The translations under genes were made by a program, and so were the position numbers. Below the pieces are notes generated by a model that made no database searches, was not told the DNA's origin, and worked only from the letters and a program-made list of their open reading frames with translations. Positions 25,227-36,679 of a stretch of DNA of 64,000 bases are shown here, piece by piece. Positions within the stretch are counted from its first letter, which is position 1. Every line of letters begins with the position of its first letter. Source of the stretch: Paramecium tetraurelia (Eukaryota > Ciliophora > Oligohymenophorea > Peniculida > Parameciidae); NCBI RefSeq assembly GCF_000165425.1, contig NW_001799635.1:1-64000 (forward strand), in the 5' to 3' direction.

Positions 25227-26618
25227 TCAATTTGATAATTCGAATCGTCTAAACTTAGATTTATAAAACAATATAAAGTATAGTTAAAATGGAGTAAGAA
25301 TTAGTAAAGATAACCAAATTCCATATTGTAGGATTGTTGGCAATACTAATATATAATTTAAAGCAAAGCCCAAGACCTAAGTCTATTAGTGAATAGTACA
25401 TTTGCTATTCCCAAAATCCAAGTGCTTACAATCAAAGACTTTAATGGATATAGCTTCTCGACGAATGCCTCAATGGCTATTGGATAAATAACATTCAACC
25501 CTATTCCACTGAAGATGTTCAATATAATCAAAAGCCAAAAGGGTAAGTAGGAGATAAGAAAAGCCTACAGAAGTAAAGCCATGAAACCCAGCAGAGTGGT
25601 GTACCGTATGATGGTATCGTAATCAGGTTATTTCCCTTATCTTGCTTGCTAATCTAACTTAAATGAAATCCATATTCCAGCGATAATCCCCGACCCTGTA
25701 AAAAATATGCCAGTAATTCCTATCTCCAATTAGGTATAACCAAAAGGATATAATTGAAGAGCGATAACAGAGATGTAAACCCAAGAAATTCCTATAAACA
25801 TGGCAAAAGCCAAAAGATCCAATGAGAATTCTTCGATTCTAAAAATGTCAAAGAACTATTAGAAAAACTTTACATTTTCCTATAATTTGTTAAATTAAAT
25901 TTGTACCTCTCCACTTCTGGTTCTTTGACTTATCCTTCTTATGAAAAGAAAACAAAATGGGACACAAATAGTATTTAAAATTGCAATAATAAAGTTCATT
26001 TCTTCAATTTTGACATTGATAACTTCTTAATCGATTAGATCCCAAAACTAAAAAGATGAATATGTGTAGGAAGCCATGATTCCGGCGAGAGTAGCATAGC
26101 TTCCTAGACAAGTGGCCAAAGTGCGATCATAAGCAGTAAACCAAATTTCCGATAAATCTACAATAACCTAAGGTTAATAATTACAAACAGGAACTGCCAA
26201 AAATAAAGCTTCACTAACTCCAATAAAGAAATATCCAACCAAACACATGAAAAAGCTTTGTTTCCCTACCCATATTATCCAAGCTCCGGCTGCTGTCAAT
26301 ATTGAGGATACTTATAAACATAAATCAAGTCTTTTCTCTATTAGAGGAATAAAGGGAGGTCCGAATACAAAAAATGTTATATAATATATATTTCCTATCC
26401 AATACAAATCGTTAGCATCTATATCATAGTAGACTGCTGCATTTAACCAAACTGGCGAATAACTTACAAAACCAAGCACATTTGCAAATCTATGAGAAAA
26501 TTCAAAAAGTTTACGCTAAGAAAATATAAGCAAATAAAACGAACCATTTCATCTTTTTGGACTCTTAGGGTGAAACTTATTCGTTATAAAATATTTCAAC
26601 TTGATTGCTTTTAGACAT
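25227..26618 (-). CDS. MFS transporter, copy 1 of a tandem pair
   Basis: 429 residues after removing introns at 26490-26514 (25 nt), 26158-26184 (27 nt), 25880-25906 (27 nt) and 25377-25399 (23 nt). About twelve hydrophobic segments, a charged cytoplasmic loop near the middle, and motifs such as VSEIWFTAYDR-like and PIAIEAFVEKLYP typical of ciliate feline-leukaemia-virus-receptor/DIRC2-type MFS proteins (family placement is inference). Substrate unknown. Two of its introns are multiples of three without TGA and were recognised only because copy 2 has introns at the same places. Same strand as copy 2, 84 bp between them. Confidence 0.85.
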
Positions 26619-26702
26619 TTTGTTCTTGAATAAAATAGATTAATCTGAAATTTAATATATGTTTTAGTTATTTTTCTAAAATTAAATATTAGTCATTATT
26701 TG

Positions 26703-28083
26703 TCAATTAGATAACTCGAATCTACGATATCTTGATTTATAAAAAAGAATAAAATATAATTCAAATGGAGTTAGAATTGCTAAAGTGAGCCATAAACCAT
26801 ATTTCATAATTACTGGTAAGATTAAAAGATAATTAAGAGCAAATCCAAGTAACTAAAATATAGATTCTAATACATTTGCAAATCCAAATACCCATGTTGC
26901 CACAATCAGAGACTTTATTGGATATAACTTTTCTACAAAAGCTTCAATAGCTACTGGGTAAATCACATTCAACCCAATACCGTTGAAAATATTTAATAGA
27001 ATCAATGCCCAAAGAGATAAGTATTGTATAGTAAAAGCCTAAAAAAGAAGAGCAAAGAATCCAATCAAGGTAGTTATTTTTATGAAAATATCATAGTTGG
27101 GTTGTTTACCTTGTTTCGCTTCTTAATCTAATTTAAAAGAACACCAAATGCCTGCCAAAATTCCTGATCCAGTAAAAAAGATTCCAGTTATTCCAACCTC
27201 CAATTGTGTAAATCCAAAAATGTACAATTATAATGAAATTACAGATATATAAACCCATGAAATTCCAATAAAAATAGAAAATGCCAAGAGATCTAGAAAA
27301 AATTCCTCTTTCTTAAATATGTTGAAAAATTATGTCAGGAAGTTGATATTATCCTTATAAATAAGTAAAATAGGATACTTCTGTTGTTTTTCCTAACTAA
27401 TTCTTAAATTTGATAAAAATGAAACAAATTGGAATGGAGAGTGAATTAAGAATGGCTATAATTAGATTCAAATTATTAATTTTATTATGTACCACTTGTT
27501 CCTCTTCAATTCCAAAGAATTAAAAGGATGAATAAGTATAAGAAATCATGATACCTGCTAAAGTAGCATAACTACCGAAACATGTTGCCAATGTTCTATC
27601 ATAAGCAGTAAACCAGACTTCTGATAAATCTTTTTAAATAAATTATTATAAACATACAAACTGGCACACCTAAATAGAATGCTTCGCTGATTCCAACAAA
27701 GAAGTAGCCAATTAAACAGACAACATAATTGGATTAGGCTACCCAAACAATCCAAGTTCCTAGTGTTGTTAGAATTGAGGCTAATTTCAAACACAGGTCT
27801 AATCTTTTTTCTAATAATGGAATAAAAAGTGGACCAAAAACAAAGAATGTAATGTAATACATATTGCCAATCCAGAATAGATCATTAAGTGATATTTAAT
27901 AATAGAGGGCGGCATTACTAGAAATAGGAGAATAGCTCACAAAACCAAGAACATTTGAAAATCTAAAATTATTATAAAATATTACGCTAGATAACAAAAT
28001 GCAAAGAGGACTCCCCATTTTGCTTTATTCGAATATTGCGTTTACATGTTCTCTTGAAATTAAATTGCTGGTGATTTTGACAT
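26703..28083 (-). CDS. MFS transporter, copy 2 of a tandem pair
   Basis: 427 residues after removing introns at 27963-27985 (23 nt), 27630-27657 (28 nt, acceptor AAG), 27354-27378 (25 nt, acceptor AAG) and 26853-26873 (21 nt). It aligns with copy 1 along its whole length: both start MSKS, both carry FANVLGFVSYSP near the first intron or its close equivalent, and both end in RRFELSN. The four introns sit at the same four positions but differ in length and acceptor. A twelve-helix membrane transporter by hydrophobicity; substrate unknown. The start lies only 80 bp from the start of the divergent twin-CX9C gene. Confidence 0.85.
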
Positions 28084-28163
28084 CTAATTTTAAATAAAGA
28101 AAAAATAAGATTTCTATATAAGAGTATATAAATAACTTAGTCTTAAAATTTTAAATTATATTT

Positions 28164-28668
28164 ATGGGTTCTTATAAATCAAAAAATCATAAAGTGGACA
28201 TAAATACACTACCAGTAGTAGATCCAGAACCTGATTACGTGATAAAAACAAGACAACCTATGCCATCGAATTGGTAATTGAATATTTTAAGAGGAAAAAG
28301 AGAGGATGAATTAAGAGGATTGTCATATGCATATGCTAGGTAGAATGAGTGGCTAATTTAGACGAAAGTGTCATAAAGCTGTGAATGATTTGCTTCAATG
28401 TGAAAAGGATTACGGTTCTTTTTGGGCTGCATTTGATTGTTAGGCAGAGAATCATGATATGAAAGAATGTTTGGCTCATGAATTTGATGTTGAAATGGAT
28501 AAATTGAGAAGAAATATGAAAATGAATACAGAATGGTGGTGGAAGGATCTTTACGATGAAAATGGGGAAGTGGGTGATTAGGCTAAATGGAAAGATGAGT
28601 ATTGGCTTCTACCAATATTGAGAGGCTACAAAGATATATTATATTCAATGATAACATCAAATAATTGA
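28164..28668 (+). CDS. Twin CX9C protein, CMC1 family
   Basis: 160 residues with one 22-nt intron (28340-28361). Residues 65-105 hold two CX9C pairs: CHKAVNDLLQC and CQAENHDMKEC. Twin CX9C proteins fold as a disulphide-linked helical hairpin in the mitochondrial intermembrane space after import by Mia40; the CMC1 branch helps copper delivery and assembly of cytochrome oxidase (family knowledge). The C-terminal 60 residues are Trp- and acid-rich (EWWWKDLYDENGE) and not part of the usual short CMC1 protein. Confidence 0.82.
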
Positions 28669-28715
28669 TATAATAAATATATATATATATAGATGATCAT
28701 TTTCAAAATTTCCAA

Positions 28716-29177
28716 TCAAGTTGATTTTTATGAAATTTCTGCACAGATTGCCAGAATCAATAAACTTGCCACATGTTCACTCGCCTATATAATTATGTAT
28801 TCCTTGTGTTTCATTTCCCAAGCGAGTGCTGAAAGACCATTTGGTAAAATGATGCCTCCAACAATAATAAGTATTAATTGGAATGTCGAACTGTAATCCT
28901 AGAATTAAAATATCTCATTGATTCATTTACTTTCAGGTTGAGATAGACATAAAAAAGGATAAAGCAATAGCTTTTAACAAAACGCGCCAAAATTTCAATT
29001 ATCTAACCATTTGAATTATCATTTTAATAGGGTTATTTGATTTAACTTCCTGCTTTCCATTACTATCCAAAACAACTTTCTGAATACCAAAAGTGTCCTC
29101 ATTTCTTTAATAAATTAAATACCAAAGACTGATGTGAGAAATGTACCGACTGCAGCTGGTAAAATTTATTAATACAT
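28716..29177 (-). CDS. Small membrane protein of unknown function
   Basis: 134 residues after removing introns at 29063-29087 (25 nt) and 28899-28930 (32 nt); only this combination links all open segments and closes on the TGA. Three hydrophobic stretches are likely membrane helices (around residues 5-22, 60-80 and 80-130, for example LILIIVGGIILPNGLSALAW). The ATG lies only 10 bases after the stop of the phosphatase gene on the same strand. I do not recognise the family. A competing plus-strand reading in this stretch is treated as a shadow. Confidence 0.6.
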
Positions 29178-29187
29178 TAATTAATAA

Positions 29188-30538
29188 TCATTCATCCAAA
29201 TTAAATTCCATAAGTTCATCCAATTTCAAATAATTTGTATTGTATTCTCGTATATCTGGATAGTTTACTGCTTCCTTTAAATAATCAATGAGAGCCTTCA
29301 ACTCCTAATCATTTTGATCATTATGCCATTCCATTATCGGAATCCCATTCTCAATCTGAAATCCAAAAGAGTGAGCCAAATTATCAATAATAAGCATATC
29401 TTTCAATTGTTTATTGCCAATCAATCTCAGATCCTTGATAAAGAACCCATTCTTAGTTTCCATGCAATTATTTCTCGATAAGACACCAGAGATGTATTGT
29501 TTCTTCGGATCCAAATAGCCAATGATAGCTTAAGCGTAAGCTTATGAGGATGCAGTATAAATGTAAATGGTATAGAATTAAGAAAGTGAAGATAGGAATA
29601 GTGAAGTATATGGACGTATATTAATACCAATCTAAATTAATGAAAAGATTTACTTTTGCTTCTTCTCCAAAGTCTCCGATTGCTGTAACATAGACTTAGG
29701 GGTTTTCTCTAGGAGTGCAAGAATGTATAAGGGTCTCATCCAAATCAAGAATTAAGGTTTTCTCTTTTTTGGGAGTGATTTCATTTAAATATACTTTCTT
29801 GGATTCAATAAATTTATCAGATGGTCCTTTTAAACACTTCCGAGCATAGATTAACCCTCTCTATGTGAGAAGCAAATGTTTTTTGAATGCTTATTCATTG
29901 ATGTATTGGCCAAATATTAAATGACGAAAAGGATGCTGGGCGATTTTATTATTTTGATTCAGTTATGGGTTCTTTTTATTTTATTCCTAGTCTGAATTTG
30001 TGTTTAAATTTTGCATCGATGATGTTTATCTATTGATTACAGACTTAATTACTTCGCTTTTGCCAACTTTGGATTAGCTTATGCTTTTAGGGAGAGTTTT
30101 TATTAAATTCTTTAAGCTTGTTCTTCAATGTTGTAATTTGCTTCTTGATTGCCTTATTCAACTGGCCCACGATTGTTTTCTGTGTCACTGAAATCTGGTT
30201 CGTTTTCTACATCGCCATCTATTCTCTTTGTATTTACTAAATTGCTAAATCTCGACATCTTTGCTGCTAATGTCAAAATTAAAAAAAGTACTTGTGTGTT
30301 ATTACTAAGTATTTCTTTGACTCTTGGGTGTGCCTCCTTCCGAATCATCAGTTTAGAATCCATTTTACTTTGGATTTGGTTTGTTTATGCCCTTGTTGTC
30401 CGGTGTTGGTGTATTGTCTTAAGAATTAGATGATTCTCCTTCCTCCTCACTATAAAATTAAAGTTTCTATTCCTGTGTTATCACCTGTTTCAAGTGGCCC
30501 ACATGAGATTTTGCCTTGAAGCTAATTAACTTGTCCAT
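29188..30538 (-). CDS. SCP/NLI-type HAD phosphatase
   Basis: 426 residues after removing introns at 30267-30291 (25 nt), 30030-30052 (23 nt) and 29632-29653 (22 nt). The N-terminal 200 residues are Ser/Gln/Asn-rich and likely disordered. The catalytic domain opens with TLILDLDETLIHSC, the DxDxT signature in which the first Asp is phosphorylated. Later blocks (YTASSQAYAQAIIGYLDPKK, then FIKDLRLIGN and DMLIIDN) match the small CTD phosphatase fold. These enzymes remove phosphate from RNA polymerase II tail serines or from other nuclear proteins; the substrate here is unknown. An ATG at 30363 is out of the true frame until splicing is considered, so the start at 30538 is preferred. Confidence 0.88.
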
Positions 30539-31299
30539 TTATAATTAATATTGTCGATATTTCTTGATTTATCAATTAATCAAAAATCGGCCCAGTTTAA
30601 ACTGTTCACCTAATATTAAATCCTAAATAATACTTATGAAATCCTTTTGAATTTTAAGTTGTTCTTACATTACCAGATGCAATATAAATAAATATATAAA
30701 ATAAGGCAGAAGCAAGAAATCAATGTTCGAATCATAGTTTTATTGTTTGAGTTGTGATATTTCATTTTATAATAATTATTATTAATAAACAATATTTTAT
30801 TCAGTTCTAATTTATATTATCTTTCAGTATTATACCCCATCTCAATACATCCAAGTTATTAGTCACTCCAAATTCAGTTCTATCATTTTATGTCAAATAT
30901 TTGAGAAGTTCAAAATCTAAATTTATATTTCATATATTAACACTAAGCTTTGGAGTTAACAGATATGAATCTTATGATTCTCATTTATAATGGTTGAGTA
31001 ATGTAATCTTTAAGTGGATGAACAAGCCAAGAGGGATATTTGATGGGAATGTTTATATTAGGGTTTTGTAAGTGCTGGAAATTTGAGAAATTTAAACAGA
31101 GTTTGAAGGAACAATATTATAAAATGATTTTAATATCTAATTATAAAGTATGAATTTGAAACAATATTGCATCATTTGCTTATGAATTAATGATTAATAA
31201 CTTCTATTTATGATATATAGTGCGTATTAAATTCATAAATTTATGTATTATTTAACATAAATTTCATCGTCTTATTGAAATAATAATTAAATAATTAAG
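30539..31299. other. Intergenic, no gene seen
   Basis: 760 AT-rich bases between two divergent genes. No frame persists, and no tRNA or other RNA fold is apparent. Confidence 0.5.
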
Positions 31300-32260
31300 A
31301 TGTCTGAATCCATTTATAAAGTTAGGACTAAGAAATACCTCAAACCAATCATTGAAACTCAAATAATTGGGCTTTCCAGAGTCATTCTTGGATTACCCAT
31401 AGACCATGTTTTTGATAGATTCAAAACTTTAGTACAGGCTGAAATACGCAATCCTCAATTCGACAATTATTCAAGGAAACTTACAGACGAAATGGAATGC
31501 TAAAAGGTGTATTTGCTGGATTCTCATCCCAAATAAGCATTCAACTCTTTAAACAATATTATAGGTAAATAGTTTAATTATATCTCTATTTTTAGATGGC
31601 CCATGATGATCTTAATTCCAAAATATTATAAAGAACTCCTACCATCATCCTGGATCCAGAACCATCCAGCATTACACAAAGGATTGGCTGGTGCCACAAT
31701 TGCCATTTTTGAATCCCTCGTCACCTGTCCTATGGAAAGAGTTAAGTGTCAATTAATGACCCAATACGAATCCAAATCAAGTATCTAACTTTAATTTATC
31801 TTTTCTAGTCATTAAATAATTGTGGAGAAATGAACATCAATTTTCTCATTTTGTCAAAAATATTTATACTGGAATGGAAGCCATGATGTTGAAATAAGTA
31901 GTTTCTTGGACCAATTATTTATATTGGGATCACAAAATCAGATACCTCTTTAAGGATAGTCCAAGTCAGGCTCTCACCTTATAACAAATTGGAATGTGTA
32001 GTTTGTTGACAGCCATTCCAAACATTTTGTTTGTTCAACCATTCGACGTAGTCAAAACTGCGTATCAAATGGAAAACAATGCAAATTACAAGTCATTAAC
32101 CATCCCCTAAGCCTTTGTCAAGGTGTACTAGGATAAGGGATTAAAGGGATACTATGCTGGCTGGTAGTTGAGACTCTCACAATTTATTGTGCAAGCAGCC
32201 TTATCTACTCCAGTAATGGATTATTTGGAAAGATTGCATGGTCTTCCAAATGATTTTTGA
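31300..32260 (+). CDS. Mitochondrial carrier (SLC25) family protein with a one-base frame break
   Basis: Three carrier signatures are visible: PIDHVFDRF, CPMERVKCQL and QPFDVVKTAYQM, one per two-helix repeat. The total is about 300 residues, the usual size. Introns are 31565-31595 (31 nt) and 31781-31808 (28 nt). With these removed, 902 coding bases remain, two short of a multiple of three plus one codon. The break is near 31470: the first frame gives ...AEIRNPQFDNYS and the protein then continues one base out as FKETYRRNGMLKGVFAGF. A 44-nt GT...AG span would fix the frame but would delete conserved carrier sequence. A one-base deletion, real or from sequencing, is likelier. Substrate unknown; inner mitochondrial membrane by family. 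Confidence 0.75.
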
Positions 32261-32316
32261 AAATAATAGAAAAAATACTATCAACTAATGACAATATTTA
32301 TTATCATTATAATTAA

Positions 32317-34364
32317 TCACTATTTAATCGATTTTCTTGTCTCCACTATTGATCCTGTCAATTATCTCTAAATATTTGGTCTCTGTTATCTTGTAGCGGA
32401 TTATTGTTCTTGTACAACCTACACTTATTATTTGCTATGACTAGATTACTAGGAATCGAAGGACTCTGTTATCTAATGATTAAATCTTTACTATTGATAT
32501 TCATTCATTGTTTGATGCTAATATTCCATTGTGGGATAGATGTTTTAAGGTTCAGGTGATCTTGGAATTTGTGATTATTAGTTATAATAATTGTCATTGC
32601 TTATTGGTTGTTTTATCTCATATTAACCAGTTAATTGTTTTTATATTTATTAATCCCTCATTAATTGCGATTGTCTCGGTTATTATTGATAGCTTTGTTA
32701 TTATTGTTCATATTATTTTATGGACTACTGAGAATACTATTGATAGTTGTTGTAAGTCTGATTATAGGGTTTGGCCTATTCGGTATTGATAGATTCGAAT
32801 AATTGTTAATGAGAAAATGAGGCAGTGTTATTATTAATAGGTCGTTGTGAATGCACTTTTTAATTCGAGTTTGCCAACTCAATTTGTTCTAAAACACTTT
32901 GATTGGGCTTTTCATCTATTTCTTATTGATTGTACTCGTATTCCTCTTGATCTTGATGATTATGAAAGGAATTCACTTCCTTCTTCAAATACTGAGGTGC
33001 ATTATTGTTATAAGAATAGGTGGATTGTTTGTTTGATTGAATTTCTTACTTGTATTCACTTAATTGCAATTACAATTCCTTCTATGTTATGGGAGTGAGA
33101 TTGTTGTATATTTAATAACTGTTGGTGGGTTCCCATTGAGTGGATTTAATTCTCTTGCCAGGTGTTCTTTGATACCTAACTTAGGCATCTTGACTCCTTT
33201 ACAAAGCCACTTTGGCTCTTTATTCTAGGATCTCCATTTGTTCATAAACATCACTGGTGTCTACCAGTTTGCTTTGAGCTATTTGATGTTCTTCAACTCT
33301 ATTGGGCAGTTTGTTGGTTTGTCTGAATTCAATGGAATAGTTTGGTAGATGTTCCTTGATTGTGGATTACTAAGTTAATATTCTAATAGTGTACTCTAAA
33401 ATAGTCTTCCAATTGATATCTGAATCCTATTAATAGGTCGTTGGCTTAATAAGAATTTGGTCTATTTTCAGGAGCTAATTGCAATAGCTGACATACTATA
33501 GAACACAATTATTCACTATAGAGTGTTTTCATCTCTCTTATATAGCCATCTAATTTATCGGTGGTGATGAGATAATTGGAGTTATCATAGATGTCATAAA
33601 TACTATTGAGAGTGGCCATTTGTAGTGCAGTCAATCCAATACTAAAGACATCGGATTTGTCTAAATCATAAGTTGGTCTAAGCACTCTTTGTTTCAGAAA
33701 TGTTAATTATTCAGGACTTAGGTTATATTGAGCATGTTGTTTGGCCACACACCTTCTGAATGCATTCATATCAGTCAATTCCTAGATGTCAGTCAGTTTG
33801 TAAACAGGGAGAGGTTCATTTTGTCGATGAGGACTCTTCTTGGGAAATGAGGTGACACTAATTGTAAGTGGACGGATGTCTCCGTGAGACTTTTATTGTT
33901 TAGTTAATTTTTATAATGCCATCAACTAGGTGATAATAAGAGGATTATACAGTGCAATGAATCATAGCAGCGATTTCAATTTCTTCAAAATGTTATTTGG
34001 TGGCACTCTGTTCAGTGATCACTCTTTCCAAATATTCATCAAAGTATTCGTATACACTATGTGCTTAAGTCATCTAGGTACATAATTCCTTTTCTGTGAC
34101 ATGTTACAAATCGATCATTTAGATTAGGAACAAATTCTTATCTCTCGAAGTCATATTCATTTCGGCTGATTGTTTGAATCTCAACCATTATTCCTCATCC
34201 TATAAAATGTGATCCTTAACAGCAACAGCGTGTCCGTCATTCAATTTATACACTTTGATTTCTCCATATCTGATATCGTTCACTTGTCTCCAAAATTATA
34301 ATTCATTGATCTTAGGCACTTGCATTCTAGATTGCTGCAAATTCTGAGATGAAGATTACCCCAT
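32317..34364 (-). CDS. Pseudokinase-like protein with Gln-rich tail
   Basis: 665 residues after removing introns at 33926-33950 and 33370-33394 (25 nt each). The N-terminal 330 residues follow a protein-kinase fold: HAVAVKDHIL with the ATP-anchoring Lys, SHGDIRPLTISV where HRDxKxxN is expected, YKLTDIQEL where DFG is expected, and APENRPNSYQ for the C-lobe Arg. The altered catalytic and metal motifs suggest no or weak kinase activity. The last 330 residues are extremely Gln/Asn/Tyr-rich and mostly encoded with TAA/TAG. A relative of the gene at 49729. Function unknown. Confidence 0.82.
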
Positions 34365-34444
34365 TCTGTTAAAATTTATTTAATAATAAATTATCTGGAA
34401 ACATTAATGTAAAGATTATAATACAGTTTATCTATTCATAAGTA

Positions 34445-36236
34445 TCATTGCTATGGTCTAAGTTCCAAGAATTTGATTTGGATGCCTGGAATATTCATAA
34501 TCTTCTCCGCCTGTGCAATCCAATCGTAAATAGGGTTTTTATTGAAAGCACTTCTCTTCACAACAAACTGCTTGCCAATCTGATTCACCTTGCCCTCATC
34601 CAACTCCTCAAATGGCATTTTATATTAAGACAGATCCATAATCATCATTATAGTAAATGACAATCTAAATAGATACAGAAAACGAATACTTGTTATTATC
34701 TTCTTTGACTCCCAAGGCAAGAGCATCATTCTAAAATTTACTCAACTTTGTATTAGGGTCTTTCTGCATAAAGTTCAAGTAATCATTAATCTTGGCTTGA
34801 ATTGTAGTCTAAAATTAAGCAGGAACCTAAATCTTGACGAATCTATGATGCAATTTCACTTCAGTAATCACTATCTCCAAATCTTAAAGACCTTGATCAA
34901 GAGGTTAAGTAAAGTTTTCAATTTTTACCTCTTCATTTAAAGGCGAGGGTGGTGAATAATCATCAATCCTAGGTTAATTATAATCAATTAATGCCCAAGA
35001 ATGATTGCCACCTGCAAATAATTATTTAATTCTTCTTTATTCCAAAAAGTTAATTCTCGTGTATTAAGTCCTGCTTTCATAATCCCCAACTCCAAGTTGT
35101 CCTGCCTAATTGTGTCCACAAGTATAAACATCAGAATGACTTGTCAACACAATTGAATGGTTCCATCCAGCTGCAATCTACACTATTGTCTTTCCAGATA
35201 TTCCAATAACTAATTAGAATTTGTTTTAATTTTCAGTAGCTTTAATTCCCAATTGTCCATGTTGAGCATATCCACAAGCATAAACAATTCCTTTATTCGA
35301 CAACAACAAACTGTGATGTCCACCTAGACTAATCTCCTTGATGGTTGATTCTACATTAATACTTTTTAGTATACCTTATTTATTCTAGACAAAGATATCG
35401 TCGATGATGATGTGTTTTTAATTGAAATTGATTTTCACCTTTTTGGGTAATAAACTATCTTAGAATTCGCCTTGACCAGTTTCTCCATACATCCCAGAAC
35501 CCCAAGACCACAATTCTCCATCCTTATCCAATGCCATCATATGATAACCTCCACAACTGAATTTAACTATATTGTCCTTTACTATTTAGGGTGTCTCCAC
35601 ATCATTTAAATGACCATGACCCAATTAACCTCGGTTATAATCTCTGCCTCCTCCTCCCCAAGTATATAGATCTCCATTAGCACTCAAGGCTGCACTATGA
35701 AAATCACCGCACCCAATCTACACAATGGTTTGTTTCAAGGTTTCAATCCTGGCTGGTTTGCCTGCCTTAGAACCTAGCTTTTTGTGAAGAGTGCCTCCCC
35801 ATGCATAAACCTATCCATTGTCCAATAAACACAAGGTATGATAATCTCCTGTGGCCACCTGAGTTACAAACAATCCTTTCATGGCCTGGACGAGTAAGAA
35901 CTTAGGGTAGGATGGTTGATTGGCATCTTCAAAACCAAGTTTACCTAAAATATTTTTTAAATTTGAATTGCAAACCGTGTAATGCAGATCCACAAATAAA
36001 GAGTTAACCATCTTGGGTTACTATTCCTGAATGGTTGGAACCTGAACTAATCAACTGCACTGTCTGATTCTTCAACCCTTGCACTGCCTTAGGAGCATTA
36101 CACTTCTTTTGATTGCCCTAATCACATTAATGACACTCATTTTTACAATGGACAATTCTCCATCTTTGTTGCGTCCCCATGCGAATAGATAAGTTATTTA
36201 TTAATCATCTCCTGCGAATTATGGCAAAGGATCCAT
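34445..36236 (-). CDS. RCC1-repeat protein
   Basis: 568 residues after removing introns at 36118-36146 (29 nt), 35945-35975 (31 nt, donor GTT) and 34665-34689 (25 nt). About seven RCC1 repeats fill residues 15-400 with the pattern VAWGRNKDGEL..., QVATGDYHTLCLLDNG and GCGDFHSAALSANGDLYTWG, which predicts a seven-bladed propeller. The C-terminal 150 residues are helical and lack a known domain. RCC1 itself is the nuclear exchange factor for Ran, but many RCC1-like proteins have other partners, so the target is open. Confidence 0.9.
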
Positions 36237-36259
36237 ATATTAATTATTTTTATATAAAA

Positions 36260-36679
36260 ATGGATTAATAACTAGAAAAATGGAAGTTGAATAGTCAATA
36301 TTTTATTCGAGATAAATATTTTAATCTTTATAAGAAACTTGGAAATCAAGCCCTCAGACAACAAGATCAACTGCATTTCAAGCGACAACGCATTTTCAGG
36401 AATACCTCCTTCAAAGATCGAGAGAAACTACCTCCCATGGAATAATCTTCCAAAAAATGCGATTACAGTCTCCCAGAATTCATCTATCCCACTGTCCATC
36501 AAGTTAGCACCATAGATGAGTATAATAAAATACTGCAAGCCAGAATTAGGAGTAATGAAAAAAAGGAAAGGAACGAATGGAAATTGCCTCCTTTATAAAA
36601 CGAATATAAAGAGAAATATCAATTAAAAAGAACCATCTCCTAAGCAGATTTGAAGATCAAATTGGAGCAAATATTTTGA
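36260..36679 (+). CDS. Small basic protein of unknown function
   Basis: An intronless frame of 139 residues ends at TGA 36677. It is rich in Lys, Arg and Gln, with two likely amphipathic helices (residues 5-50 and 95-135). The start lies 23 bp from the start of the RCC1-repeat gene on the other strand, so the two genes would share a very short promoter. No family recognised. Confidence 0.65.

Noticed and set aside
28693-28944. Plus-strand open frame of about 84 codons
   Set aside because: The minus strand over the same bases gives a spliced 134-residue membrane protein whose length closes exactly; the plus reading is a shadow without family features.
30154-30363. Start of the phosphatase at ATG 30363
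   Set aside because: That ATG is in the wrong frame before the intron at 30267-30291; the upstream ATG at 30538 reads coding sequence into the spliced frame.
30720-30745. GTTCGAATC as a tRNA T-loop
   Set aside because: No matching stem, anticodon arm or acceptor stem is present around it.
31430-31473. 44-nt intron repairing the carrier frame
   Set aside because: It would remove conserved carrier sequence and exceeds the intron size range of the window.
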